A stretch of DNA of 64,000 nt, taken from contig JAEYCB010000018.1 in the NCBI GenBank assembly GCA_023404345.1, positions 1-64,000 of the forward strand, in the 5' to 3' direction. Positions 15,739 through 25,123 of this stretch are shown piece after piece (positions within the stretch are counted from its first letter, which is position 1; each line of letters starts with the position of its first letter). Below the pieces are notes generated by a model that saw nothing but the letters and a program-made list of their open reading frames with translations, made no database searches and was not told where the DNA came from. A program made the position numbers and the translations under genes. This DNA comes from Bacillota bacterium (GTDB lineage: Bacteria > Bacillota > Clostridia > Christensenellales > Aristaeellaceae).

Positions 15739-17010
15739 ATGGCGAAAATCAACACCGGCATGGACATTCGCATGATCCCGGTTTCGCAAATGAAACCTGC
15801 CAAATATAATCCCCGCAAAGACCTGAAGCCGGGCGACGCGGCCTATGAAAAGATCAAGCGCAGCCTGACGGACTTCGGGTATGTTGACCCTATTATCTGG
15901 AACGAAGTTACCGGCAACATCGTGGGCGGCCATCAGCGCTACAAGGTGCTCACCACCGAGGGCGCGACAGAGCTGCAATGCGTGGTCGTCCATATCGAAA
16001 ACCCGCAGGACGAAAAGGCGCTCAACATCGCGCTCAACAAGGCCACGGGCGAATGGGAGCCGGTGGCGCTGGCCGATCTTTTGCAGAACCTGCAAAGCGC
16101 CAACTACGATCTGGACAGCACCGGCTTTGATGCCGCCGAGATCGACGATCTGTTCAGCAAGGTGTTTGATAAGAATGTCAAAGACGATGAAGCCGACATC
16201 GACCCGGACGCGCAGAATCCCTTTGTGCTTCCCGGCGACCACTGGTTTCTCGGCCGCCACCATCTCGTATGCGGCGATGCCACCAGCGAAACCGACCTGA
16301 ACGAGCTGATGGGCGACGTAAAGGCGAATCTACTGCTGACCGACCCGCCCTACAACTGCGACTATGTGGGTAAGACCAAGGACGCGCTCAAAATCCAGAA
16401 CGACAAGATGGAGGACGCGGCGTTTTATCAGTTCATCCTCGACGCTTTTCAGAACATCGTGCCGCATCTGGCGCAGGGTGCGTCGGCGTACATCTTCCAC
16501 GCGGACACGGAGGGGTTGACCTTCCGCAGAGCGTTCAAGGAAGCGGGCTTTCACATTTCGGGCGTGTGCATCTGGGTGAAGAATACCATGGTGCTGGGCC
16601 GCTCGCCCTACCAATGGCAGCACGAGCCGGTGCTCTATGGCTGGCTGCCCAACGGCAACCACAAATGGTATGCCGACCGCAAGCAGACCACCGTGTGGAA
16701 CTTTGATCGACCGACGCAGAGCCGCTTGCATCCCACCATGAAGCCCATCCCGCTGCTGGCCTATCCCATCAAGAACAGCACTGCGCCCAATGCCGTGGTG
16801 CTGGATACCTTCGGCGGCTCGGGCAGCACGCTCATCGCCTGTGAGGAAACCGACCGCATCTGCTACACCATGGAGCTTGACCCCAAGTATGCCTCGGTCA
16901 TCGTGGAGAGGTTCAGGCTTCATGAGAATGAGGATACTTCTCGAATCCGCTGTCTGCGGGATGGAAAAGAACTGAGCTATGAGGAAGCTATCGCGGCGGC
17001 GAACGAATAA
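15739..17010 (+). CDS. ParB-like nuclease domain fused to DNA methyltransferase
   Basis: 423 residues, GAAGGAGATC before the ATG. Residues 1-100 are ParB/Srx-like (MIPVSQMKPAKYNPRKD; IVGGHQRYKVLTTEG). The C-terminal half is an adenine-N6/cytosine-N4 methyltransferase with catalytic LLTDPPYNCDYVG (about 197-209) and AdoMet-binding VVLDTFGGSGSTLIACE. The same fusion is common just before terminase genes in Firmicutes phages and probably protects phage DNA from restriction or marks it for packaging. Confidence 0.93.
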   Translation: MAKINTGMDIRMIPVSQMKPAKYNPRKDLKPGDAAYEKIKRSLTDFGYVDPIIWNEVTGNIVGGHQRYKVLTTEGATELQCVVVHIENPQDEKALNIALNKATGEWEPVALADLLQNLQSANYDLDSTGFDAAEIDDLFSKVFDKNVKDDEADIDPDAQNPFVLPGDHWFLGRHHLVCGDATSETDLNELMGDVKANLLLTDPPYNCDYVGKTKDALKIQNDKMEDAAFYQFILDAFQNIVPHLAQGASAYIFHADTEGLTFRRAFKEAGFHISGVCIWVKNTMVLGRSPYQWQHEPVLYGWLPNGNHKWYADRKQTTVWNFDRPTQSRLHPTMKPIPLLAYPIKNSTAPNAVVLDTFGGSGSTLIACEETDRICYTMELDPKYASVIVERFRLHENEDTSRIRCLRDGKELSYEEAIAAANE

Positions 17011-17066
17011 CCCTTTGACTTGTGCCAGCGGAGGTGGTGCGTATGTCCTGATCGGAGGTGATGCCT

Positions 17067-17609
17067 ATGGCGAAACGGGGACGGAAGCCCAAGCCAACCG
17101 CCCTGAAGAAGCTGGAAGGCAACCCCGGCAAGCGTCCGCTGAATGAGTTGGAGCCGCTTCCGCAGGTGACCATGCTGCGCTGTCCCAACTGGCTGGAGCC
17201 GGAAGCGAAAAAGGAATGGCGGCGGCTGGCTCCCGTGCTGATCGGCGCGGGCATCCTGACCGGCGCGGATGCCGTTCCTTTCGCGGGCTATTGTCAGGCA
17301 TACGCCCGATGGAAAGAAGCCGAGGAAGAGGTCAGCAGGCTGGGTTTGGTCTATAAGGACGGCGAGCGCATTCGCCCCAACCCGTACATCGCCATTGCCC
17401 GAGCCGCCTTTGCCGAGGTGAAATCGCTGGCGGCGGAGTTTGGCCTGACGCCAGCCAATCGCACGGCCATCATCGCCAATGCGCTTACGGTGGAGAAAAC
17501 CAAAAAGGAGCTTGACCCCATGGAGCAGATACTGACCTCCACCAGCCTGGATGATGTGATTATTGTTGAAGATGCAAAGAAAGGAGCAGATGATGCCGAG
17601 GAAAGCTGA
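17067..17609 (+). CDS. Terminase small subunit, P27 family
   Basis: 180 residues from the ATG at 17067, spaced 6 bases after CGGAGGTG. The start MAKRGRKPKPTALKKLEGNP and the helical FAGYCQAYARWKEAEEEV ... LAAEFGLTPANRTAI are typical for P27/phage_terminase_4 proteins, which recognise the packaging site and recruit the large subunit. The large-subunit gene overlaps its end by 17 bases. Confidence 0.93.
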   Translation: MAKRGRKPKPTALKKLEGNPGKRPLNELEPLPQVTMLRCPNWLEPEAKKEWRRLAPVLIGAGILTGADAVPFAGYCQAYARWKEAEEEVSRLGLVYKDGERIRPNPYIAIARAAFAEVKSLAAEFGLTPANRTAIIANALTVEKTKKELDPMEQILTSTSLDDVIIVEDAKKGADDAEES

Positions 17610-20229
17610 TAAGTTCATATATAAGCCGACGCGCTTCATGCTGCCGACCTCCCATTACGATAAGAACCGGGCAGACCGCGCCGTGCTGTTCATCCAATCG
17701 CTGAAACATACCAAGGGCATTTGGGCGGGTAAGCCCTTTTTTCTTTTCCCATGGCAGGAGCAGATCATCCGCGACCTGTTTGGCGTTATCAAAGAAAATG
17801 GCTATCGACAGTTCAATACCGCGTATATCGAGATCGGCAAAAAGAACGGAAAGCAGCTCGCGCTTGATACACCCATTCCTACGCCAAATGGTTTTGTGTC
17901 CATGGGCGCACTCAAGGTAGGCGATCTTGTATTTGATGAAAACGGCAAGCCCTGCCATGTCGTTGCCAAGAGTGAGGTGGATGACACAGAGCAGGCGTAC
18001 AGGCTGACCTTCCGGGATGGAAGTTCTATCATAGCCGGGGAACGACATCTGTGGAATTGTCAATCCATCTACGGAAAGCGAAAAGATGTTCTTTGGACTA
18101 CGGGGGATATTTATCGGAGAACTATACAGCATCGTGCCCGCTTTGCAGATGACCCGATAAAACACAGAGCATCTCTCATTCGCATTCCGATAACAGACCC
18201 TTTGCAGATGCACCCTGTTGACTTACCGATTGACCCGTATCTGTATGGCTATTGGCTTGGTAACGGAAATGCAACAAAGCCTGAAATCACAATTCGGGAT
18301 GAGGATTTGGATAACATCAAAGAAAACATCCCATATACACCCCATAATCAGTACCACCAGCAATGCGGCGGCAGCTATATCGTTGTGTATAAGGAATTGA
18401 AGCCTATTTTGCTTTCCACATTCCGCGACAAGGAAATTCCAAGGGAATACCTTTTTGCATCAGAAGAGCAACGTTGGGCTTTGCTTCAGGGACTCATGGA
18501 TTCGGATGGCGCTATCAGCAGCCGAAAAGCGCAGAGTGTCTACGTCAGCACCATCAAAAAATTGGCAGAATCCGTTAGCGTTCTACTTTGGAGTCTCGGT
18601 ATCAAAAATGCCATGACCGAGAAACCATCCACAAGGTACGGTCAACCAACGGGAGAAACGCTCTATATCATACGCTTCACTACCTTCGATGATCAGCCAA
18701 CATCCAAACTCCGCAGGAAAATATGCCGCAAACGGGAGCGCGTCAAAGAGACACGTTCCTGTTTTCATTATCTGGAGGATATTGTTCCGCTGGATAAAAG
18801 CGTGCCTATGCAGTGCATTCAGGTGGACAGTCCCAGCCATTGCTATCTGGCAGGAAAGTCCATGGTGCCGACCCATAACAGTGAGCTGGCCGCTGCTGTT
18901 GCGCTGTATATGCTCTGCGCGGACAATGAGGAAGGCGCGGAAATCTACGGCTGCGCCAACGACCGCGCCCAAGCGTCCATCGTCTTTGACGTGGCCCGCG
19001 ACATGGTTATGCAGTCGGAGCTGCTCATGGCGCGAATCAAGATCATCGAATCGCAAAAGCGACTGGTGTATATGCCGACCCGCAGCATCTATCAGGCGCT
19101 GTCCTCCGATGTGGCCAGCAAGTACGGCTACAATGTCCACGCCTGCATCTTTGACGAGCTGCTGGGCCAGCCCAACCGAAAGCTCTTTGATGTCATGACG
19201 AAGGGTTCCGGCGCGGCCCGCAAGCAGCCCCTCAACTTTGTCATTACCACGGCGGGCAACGACCGCACCAGCATCTGCTACGAGCAGCATGCCAAGGCCG
19301 CGGATATACTGGAAGGCCGCAAGCATGACAGCACCTTCTACCCCGTGTTGTACTCCGCGCCGGAGGACGCGGATTGGACGGATCCCGCCGTCTGGGCGAT
19401 GGCCAATCCGTCCATTGGGCGAACGGTGGACATGGAATACTACCAGCAGCGATGCGAATCGGCAAAGGAAAACCCTGCCGAGGAGATACAGTTCCGTCAG
19501 TTCCACCTGTGCCAGTGGACGAACACCGCCGTGCGCTGGATGCCCATGGACAAGTGGGATGCCTGCCGGGACGATTACAGCATGGACGATCTGCTGGGCC
19601 GCCCATGCTACGGCGGGCTGGACTTGTCCTCCACCAGCGACCTGACGGCCTTGGTGCTGGTGTTCCCGCCGACAGCGGATGATCCGCAGTACCGAGTGCT
19701 GGCGTACTTCTGGCTCCCGGAGGAAACCATCCCGCTCCGGGTGCGCCGCGACCATGTGCCCTATGATATATGGCAGCGCCAGAATATCATTCTGACCACA
19801 GAAGGCGATGTGGTGCATTACGGTTTTATCGAGCAGTTCATCGTCAACCTCGGCAGGGTGTTCAACATCCGGGAGATCGCCGTGGACAGATGGAACGCCA
19901 GTATGATGGTGCAGGCGCTGCAGGACGATGGCTTCACGATGGTTCCCTTCGGGCAGGGCTTCAAGGATATGAGCAACCCGACCAAAGACCTGATGCGCCT
20001 TGTGCTGGAACAGAGCCTGCGTCACGATGGGCATCCCATCCTGCGCTGGTGTATGGACAATGTGTATGTACGCACCGATCCTGCTGGAAACATCAAGCCT
20101 GACAAGGAAAAGTCCACCGAAAAGATCGACGGCGTGGTGGCTTTGGTGATGGCGCTCGACCGGGCGCAGCGCAACCTGAACGGCGGCAGCGTCTATGATG
20201 ATCGCGGGCTGCTGACCTTAGACTGGTGA
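17593..20229 (+). CDS. Terminase large subunit containing an intein
   Basis: 878 residues from the ATG at 17593 (6 bases after AAGGAG; the ATG at 17590 is equally in frame). Residues 88-429 are an intein; removing them joins EIGKKNGK to SELAAAVALYML, restoring the terminase P-loop and leaving 536 residues, a normal size. The mature protein shows the ATPase region with ACIFDELLG (Walker B) and a RuvC-like nuclease with GGLDLSSTSDLTALVL. It translocates DNA into the prohead and cuts it. Without splicing the ATPase would be disrupted. Confidence 0.95.
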   Translation: MPRKADKFIYKPTRFMLPTSHYDKNRADRAVLFIQSLKHTKGIWAGKPFFLFPWQEQIIRDLFGVIKENGYRQFNTAYIEIGKKNGKQLALDTPIPTPNGFVSMGALKVGDLVFDENGKPCHVVAKSEVDDTEQAYRLTFRDGSSIIAGERHLWNCQSIYGKRKDVLWTTGDIYRRTIQHRARFADDPIKHRASLIRIPITDPLQMHPVDLPIDPYLYGYWLGNGNATKPEITIRDEDLDNIKENIPYTPHNQYHQQCGGSYIVVYKELKPILLSTFRDKEIPREYLFASEEQRWALLQGLMDSDGAISSRKAQSVYVSTIKKLAESVSVLLWSLGIKNAMTEKPSTRYGQPTGETLYIIRFTTFDDQPTSKLRRKICRKRERVKETRSCFHYLEDIVPLDKSVPMQCIQVDSPSHCYLAGKSMVPTHNSELAAAVALYMLCADNEEGAEIYGCANDRAQASIVFDVARDMVMQSELLMARIKIIESQKRLVYMPTRSIYQALSSDVASKYGYNVHACIFDELLGQPNRKLFDVMTKGSGAARKQPLNFVITTAGNDRTSICYEQHAKAADILEGRKHDSTFYPVLYSAPEDADWTDPAVWAMANPSIGRTVDMEYYQQRCESAKENPAEEIQFRQFHLCQWTNTAVRWMPMDKWDACRDDYSMDDLLGRPCYGGLDLSSTSDLTALVLVFPPTADDPQYRVLAYFWLPEETIPLRVRRDHVPYDIWQRQNIILTTEGDVVHYGFIEQFIVNLGRVFNIREIAVDRWNASMMVQALQDDGFTMVPFGQGFKDMSNPTKDLMRLVLEQSLRHDGHPILRWCMDNVYVRTDPAGNIKPDKEKSTEKIDGVVALVMALDRAQRNLNGGSVYDDRGLLTLDW
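17854..18879 (+). other. Intein in the terminase ATPase P-loop (342 residues)
   Basis: Block A reads QLALDTPIPTPNGF, so position 1 is Gln instead of Cys/Ser. Block B includes GERHLWNCQ. The end MVPTHN followed by Ser+1 is a standard His-Asn C-terminal junction. Between lie LAGLIDADG-type segments LYGYWLGNGNA (intein residues about 130-140) and LLQGLMDSDGAI (about 210-221); the first has Asn at the catalytic Asp position. Base composition is visibly more AT-rich than the flanking terminase sequence, fitting horizontal acquisition. Confidence 0.93.
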
Positions 20230-20238
20230 GGTGAGAAA

Positions 20239-20577
20239 ATGCCAAAAGCGCCAAAACGCCCCTGTCGCTATCCGGGCTGTCCGAATCTGTGCGACAAGGG
20301 CGTTTACTGTTCCAAGCATATTCAGTTTTCTGCTGATCGCGTGCGCGGCGGCGCGGAAGCTCGCGGATATGATGCCCGCTGGCGCAAAGCGAGAAAAGCG
20401 TTCCTCCAGCAGCATCCGCTGTGTGCGGAATGTATGCGACAGGGAAAGCTCACGCCCGCCACGGTGGTAGATCACATCATCCCACACCGTGGTGACAAGA
20501 AGCTGTTTTGGGATGAAGCAAACTGGCAGCCCCTTTGCAAGGACTGCCATGATCGAAAAACCGGGAAAGGACTGTAA
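20239..20577 (+). CDS. HNH endonuclease
   Basis: 112 residues. An N-terminal zinc-binding CRYPGCPNLCDKGVYCSKH is followed by the HNH core: HPLCAECM, TVVDHIIPHRGD, WQPLCKDCHDRKT. Freestanding HNH proteins next to terminase and portal genes are needed for cos cleavage and packaging in several HK97-like phages. It follows the large terminase after 9 bases and ends 6 bases before a convergent minus-strand gene. Confidence 0.92.
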   Translation: MPKAPKRPCRYPGCPNLCDKGVYCSKHIQFSADRVRGGAEARGYDARWRKARKAFLQQHPLCAECMRQGKLTPATVVDHIIPHRGDKKLFWDEANWQPLCKDCHDRKTGKGL

Positions 20578-20583
20578 TTGCCG

Positions 20584-21708
20584 TCATTGACGGATGCGCG
20601 CTTCCCAGCGCGCCATCATCTGATCTGTCATGGCGTTCCACGAGGCGGAAAGCGATGCGCTTGTGCCGAGCACCTGGCCCCAATTCTCCGCACGTTTGTT
20701 CTGGAACAGCTCCGAAAACTGAATGGAATCGGCGCAGGCGCTCAGCGTGGGCAGCCACGCGTCCAGTTCTCCCGGCGCGGTGGTAAGCGCGCGGACGTTC
20801 TGTCCCATCGTCATGGACAGATTGATACCGTAGTTATACTCCAGCGAGGAAACGACGGCGGAGTACACGCCCTCCGTCTGCGTTCCGTTCGGCAGCGTCG
20901 CTTCGCCATAGAGAAGCGCGTTGTTTGCCTCCCCGCCGAGCGTTTGAAGGAACTGGAACGAGCCGCCCAGTCCCTGATACCAGCCCTCGAAATAGCTCTG
21001 CGTGGTCGCTTCGGGCATCACAAAGAGCGTTTCGCCGCTGGCATTGTAATTCTGCGCCAGCGCGGCGCTCTCGGCGGATTGAAAGCCCGTTCCGCAAAGC
21101 TGGATGTAGATTTCCCGCTGCGGCTGCGCCGGGTCGTACACGTCGATGATATAGCTGATAAAGTCGCCGCCGGTCTGAACCGCCCAGCCCTTGGGAATTT
21201 GCATGGTAAAATAGCCATCTGGCTGCTCATAGGTATCATATTCAGCGGTCGAAGCGCTTTCCGAAGAGGACTCCATCAGCGCCGTTGCGCCCTGCTTTTC
21301 CATGAGCGTCTGAAGATAGCTCTTCAGCAGGTTCAGGTTTTCAACCTCGTACCGCTTTCCATCCGACAGAACCGCGACGCCGCCTTCGAAGTTCAGCGTC
21401 TGCGTTCCGTCCGCGGTGTTGACCGCGACGGTCAGGCCGTCGTCCAGAACGCCCATATCGCTTTCTTTGACGATGGAAAGCATCTGAATCAGCGCGCAGA
21501 TTCCCTCGATGGTCTTTGAATCGGTCACGGTCGCTTCCTGCACGCCGCCCTCCGTGGAGAAGGAAAACTGAATGGACGTGATGGCGGAAGCAGGCATATT
21601 GACAATGCTGTCATATTCCGGCCATGATAGCTGTTCGGACTGCGCGTATGCTGCGCTGAAGCAGAAGAGCATGAGCAGCGCAAGGCTCAGGGAAAACCAT
21701 CTTTTCAT
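20584..21708 (-). CDS. Secreted or lipid-exported accessory protein (moron)
   Basis: 374 residues, AGAGGAGG upstream. A clear signal peptide (MKRWFSLSLALLMLFCFSAA, probable cleavage after AYA-Q near residue 22) leads a protein with no recognised domain. Sections include DGYFTMQIPKGW (about 180), typical of exported PsbP/DUF-like stress-response folds. It is antisense to the packaging/head operon and has its own promoter, which is the usual arrangement of lysogenic conversion genes expressed from the prophage. Confidence 0.7.
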   Translation of the reverse strand: MKRWFSLSLALLMLFCFSAAYAQSEQLSWPEYDSIVNMPASAITSIQFSFSTEGGVQEATVTDSKTIEGICALIQMLSIVKESDMGVLDDGLTVAVNTADGTQTLNFEGGVAVLSDGKRYEVENLNLLKSYLQTLMEKQGATALMESSSESASTAEYDTYEQPDGYFTMQIPKGWAVQTGGDFISYIIDVYDPAQPQREIYIQLCGTGFQSAESAALAQNYNASGETLFVMPEATTQSYFEGWYQGLGGSFQFLQTLGGEANNALLYGEATLPNGTQTEGVYSAVVSSLEYNYGINLSMTMGQNVRALTTAPGELDAWLPTLSACADSIQFSELFQNKRAENWGQVLGTSASLSASWNAMTDQMMARWEARIRQ

Positions 21709-21758
21709 ACGGAAAGCGCCTCCTCTGGCAGAAAATTCACTTTTCAGGACTTGCTTTT

Positions 21759-21767
21759 ATTATAGCA
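21759..21767 (-). promoter_or_regulatory. Extended -10 promoter of the secreted-protein gene
   Basis: Minus strand reads TGCTATAAT, a consensus -10 with TGn extension, about 50 bases before the start codon. No good -35 is seen, as allowed for extended -10 promoters. Confidence 0.65.
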
Positions 21768-21844
21768 CAGAGCGGCGCTTCTTCATAGGAAAAGATACGT
21801 AAAATCCATTTCGGTTTCATCAAAGATTTGCAGGAGGTCGCCTC

Positions 21845-23125
21845 ATGAAAAATCCATTTACTCGACTATTCCGTGCGCGGGACAAGCCCGGCACGACGGA
21901 TTCGGTCAGCTCCGCGCCCACGTTTTATTTCGGCTCCAGCGCGGCGGGCAAATCTGTCACGGCGAGTACCGCCATTCAGATGAGCACAGTCTACGCCTGC
22001 GTGCGCGTCATCGCAGAAACCATCGCCAGCCTGCCCCTGCACGTATATCAGAATCAGGGAGAAGGCAGCGTCAAGGCGATGGATCATCCGCTATATCCCA
22101 TTCTGCATGATGAACCTAATAGTGAGATGACGTCTTTTGTGTGGCGGGAAACGATGATTGCGCATCTGCTGCTGTGGGGCAACGCCTACTGCCAGATCAT
22201 TCGCAGCGGTCGGAGTCAGATCCTCGGACTGTACCCGCTGCTTCCCGACCGCATGGAAGTGGATCGTGACAGTTCCGGCAAGCTGACCTATACCTACACC
22301 ACCTCGGACGGCAAGCAGACGAAGCTCCGCCCCGAGGATGTGCTGCACATTCCCGGCCTTGGCTTTGACGGCATCATGGGCTACAGTCCCATTGCGCTGG
22401 AGAAAAACGCCATCGGTCTCGGAATTGCCGCCGAGGAATACGGCTCGAAGTTCTTTCAGAACGGTGCTCGTCCCAGCGGCATTCTGACGCACCCCAACAC
22501 GGTGAAAGACCCAAAACGACTGCGGGAAAGCTGGAATGCCGCCTACGGTGGATCGACCAATGGGTCAAAGGTCGCTATTTTGGAAGAGAATATGTCCTTC
22601 ACACCCATCAGTCTGCCCAACAACGAGGCGCAGTTCCTCGAAACGCGCAAGTTTCAGGTGGAGGAAATCTGCCGCATCTTTCGTGTGCCGCCACACCTGA
22701 TCGGCGATCTGAGCCGCAGTACCTTTGCCAACATTGAGCATCAGTCCATCGACTTCGCTACGCACACCATCCGCCCATGGCTGGTGCGTATCGAACAAGC
22801 CATGAATCGCGCCCTGTTCTCTGAAAATGAGAAGGGGCGCTTTTATGTGCAGTTCAACATCGATGGACTGATGCGCGGCGACTACAAAAGCCGCATGGAG
22901 GGCTATGCCATCGCAAGGCAAAACGGCTGGATGAGCGCCAACGACATCCGAGCGCTGGAAAACATGAACCCCATTTCGGATGAGGACGGCGGCAACACCT
23001 ACCTGTGCAACGGCAACCTCATTCCCATTAGCATGGCCGGTGTGTACGCAAAAGACAAAGTATCTGCGGAAGATAGCTCGCCCGAAGAACCCAAGAGCAA
23101 ACGAACGAGGAGGAATGCCCATTGA
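21845..23125 (+). CDS. HK97-family portal protein
   Basis: 426 residues, AGGAGG just upstream. MSTVYACVRVIAETIASLPLH, LLLWGNAYCQIIR, VLHIPGLGFDGIMGYSPI and VPPHLIGDLSRSTFANIEHQ are signature segments of the HK97 gp3 type portal, the dodecameric ring through which DNA enters the head. The last codons overlap the protease gene by 4 bases. Confidence 0.96.
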   Translation: MKNPFTRLFRARDKPGTTDSVSSAPTFYFGSSAAGKSVTASTAIQMSTVYACVRVIAETIASLPLHVYQNQGEGSVKAMDHPLYPILHDEPNSEMTSFVWRETMIAHLLLWGNAYCQIIRSGRSQILGLYPLLPDRMEVDRDSSGKLTYTYTTSDGKQTKLRPEDVLHIPGLGFDGIMGYSPIALEKNAIGLGIAAEEYGSKFFQNGARPSGILTHPNTVKDPKRLRESWNAAYGGSTNGSKVAILEENMSFTPISLPNNEAQFLETRKFQVEEICRIFRVPPHLIGDLSRSTFANIEHQSIDFATHTIRPWLVRIEQAMNRALFSENEKGRFYVQFNIDGLMRGDYKSRMEGYAIARQNGWMSANDIRALENMNPISDEDGGNTYLCNGNLIPISMAGVYAKDKVSAEDSSPEEPKSKRTRRNAH

Positions 23126-23889
23126 GGGAACTGAGCCTGAACGGCTACATTGACGATGAAGTGTGGCTCGGAGACGAAATCACCCCGAACAGCCTGCACG
23201 ATTGGCTGTACGGCGAGGGCAACGCCGCCACGGACGATGTGCACATCCGTCTCAACAGCTACGGCGGCTCCTGCAATGCAGCCACGCGGATGTTTGATGA
23301 TCTCCGCGCCTACCCGGGCAGCGTAAAGATCACCATCTCCGGCACGGCGGCTTCTGCGGCAACCGTGATGGCGATGGCGGCAGATCGGCTGGAAATGACC
23401 CCCGGCAGCCTGTTCATGATCCATGATCCTAGCACAGTAGCTTACGGCAACGAACGCGACATGGACGAGGCGAAGGCTATTCTCCATGCCTGCAAGGAAA
23501 GCATCCTCAATATGTACGGCACCCGCGTCCGCATTTCCCGGAATGACGCTGCCGACATGATGACTGCCACCACTTGGATGGATGCCAATGAAGCCTTCGA
23601 GAAGGGCTTCGTGGATGCCATCACCGAGGCAGGCACTAAACTGCCCACGGACAGCATGGAGCGAAAAATATCTCTGGAAGCGGCGAAAGCCGGTGTTCAG
23701 GCTTGGTTTGATCGAAAGACCAAGCCTTTTTCTGTGGATCGAAAGCAGAAAGCTGTGCCGAAATCCGCCTGTGTTGTCCCTGCTGTGGAGCCTGTCACTG
23801 AACCTGTTCCTGAACCCATTGCTGCTCCCGATCCCGACCGCGTGCAGGTGCTTGCCACCGACACGCGGCTTGAACACCTCAGATTTTGA
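23122..23889 (+). CDS. ClpP-like prohead maturation protease
   Basis: 255 residues from a TTG at 23122, 8 bases after AGGAGG and overlapping the portal stop. IRLNSYGGSCNAATRMFDDL is the oxyanion-hole segment, GTAASAATVMAMA carries the nucleophile Ser and LFMIHDPSTVAYG the His of a ClpP/crotonase-fold serine protease. It should cleave the capsid delta domain during head maturation. The C-terminus (EPVTEPVPEPIAAPDPD) is a proline-rich tail. Confidence 0.93.
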   Translation: MRELSLNGYIDDEVWLGDEITPNSLHDWLYGEGNAATDDVHIRLNSYGGSCNAATRMFDDLRAYPGSVKITISGTAASAATVMAMAADRLEMTPGSLFMIHDPSTVAYGNERDMDEAKAILHACKESILNMYGTRVRISRNDAADMMTATTWMDANEAFEKGFVDAITEAGTKLPTDSMERKISLEAAKAGVQAWFDRKTKPFSVDRKQKAVPKSACVVPAVEPVTEPVPEPIAAPDPDRVQVLATDTRLEHLRF

Positions 23890-23904
23890 TTGGAGGAAAA
23901 CCGT

Positions 23905-25110
23905 ATGAATCAGATTCTCACGATGCGCGAGAAGCGCGCTTCCCTGTGGGACGCCGCCAAGAAGTACCGCGATTCCCACATTGGCAATGACGGCACCATG
24001 CCCGCCGAAGACGCGGCGGTCTATGACCGCATGGTCGATGACGTTGACCGCATGAAGAAGGAAATCGACCGGCTGGAGCGTCAGGAGACCATCGAAAACG
24101 AGATGAACCGCCCGATTACCAGCCCCATTGTCAACCGCCCCGAAAGCCCCGTCCCCGGCGAGGAAAAGAAGGGCCGTGCCTCCGCCAGCTATGCCAAGGC
24201 TTTCTGGCAGAATGTCCGCGCCAAGAGCGTGCCCCACGAGGTCTTTGACGCGCTGCAGGTGGGCACCGACTCCGAGGGCGGCTACCTCGTGCCGGACGAG
24301 TACGAGCACACCCTGATCGAAGCGCTGCAGGAGGAGAACCTGTTCCGCCGTCTGGCACACGTGATTACCACTGAATCCGGCGACCGCAAGATTCCCGTGG
24401 TCGCGTCCAAGGGCACGGCCAGCTGGATTGACGAGGAAGCGGCCTATCCCGAGAGCGATGACTCCTTCGGTCAGGTATCCATCGGCGCACACAAGCTGGC
24501 AACCATGATCAAGATCAGCGAGGAACTGCTGAATGACTCCGTGTTCGATATGCCGTCCTATATCGCGCGTGAGTTTGCCCGCCGCATCGGCGCGGCAGAA
24601 GAGGAAGCCTTTTTTACCGGCAGCGGCACCGGCAAGCCGCTGGGCATCCTCGCCGCTACGGGTGGTGCGCAGACCGGCGTGACTGCCGCCAGCGCGACTG
24701 CCATCACCATGGATGAGGTGATCGACCTGTTCTACTCCCTGCGCTCTCCCTACAGAAAGCGCGCTGTGTTCGTGGTCAACGACGCCACGGTCAAGGCCAT
24801 CCGCAAGCTGAAGAACGGCAACAGCGACTACATCTGGCAGCCCAGCGTGACCGTGGGTGCGCCCGATATGCTGCTGGGTCGCCCGGTCTATACCTCCGCT
24901 TCCATGCCCACCATTGCCGCCGGTGCCAAGAGCATCCTGTTTGGCGATCTCGGTTACTATTGGGTGGCTGACCGCGAAGGCCGCTCCTTCAAGCGCCTGA
25001 ACGAATTGTATGCCGCTACCGGGCAGGTGGGCTTCCTTGCCTCCGAGCGCGTGGACGGCAAGCTGATTCTGCCCGAAGCCGTCAAGGTGCTGGCGCAGAA
25101 GGCGTCGTAA
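23905..25110 (+). CDS. Major capsid protein, HK97 family
   Basis: 401 residues from the ATG at 23905 behind ATTGGAGGAAAA. The N-terminal 100 residues are a helical, charged scaffolding-like delta domain (DAAKKYRDSH; VDRMKKEIDRLERQE). From GTDSEGGYLVPDEYEHTLIE onward it follows the HK97 coat fold (EAAYPESDDSFGQVSIGAHK; EEAFFTGSGTGKPLGIL; LGRPVYTSASMPTIAAGAK). The gene order portal-protease-capsid is diagnostic. Confidence 0.96.
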   Translation: MNQILTMREKRASLWDAAKKYRDSHIGNDGTMPAEDAAVYDRMVDDVDRMKKEIDRLERQETIENEMNRPITSPIVNRPESPVPGEEKKGRASASYAKAFWQNVRAKSVPHEVFDALQVGTDSEGGYLVPDEYEHTLIEALQEENLFRRLAHVITTESGDRKIPVVASKGTASWIDEEAAYPESDDSFGQVSIGAHKLATMIKISEELLNDSVFDMPSYIAREFARRIGAAEEEAFFTGSGTGKPLGILAATGGAQTGVTAASATAITMDEVIDLFYSLRSPYRKRAVFVVNDATVKAIRKLKNGNSDYIWQPSVTVGAPDMLLGRPVYTSASMPTIAAGAKSILFGDLGYYWVADREGRSFKRLNELYAATGQVGFLASERVDGKLILPEAVKVLAQKAS

Positions 25111-25123
25111 GGAGGGTTGAACC

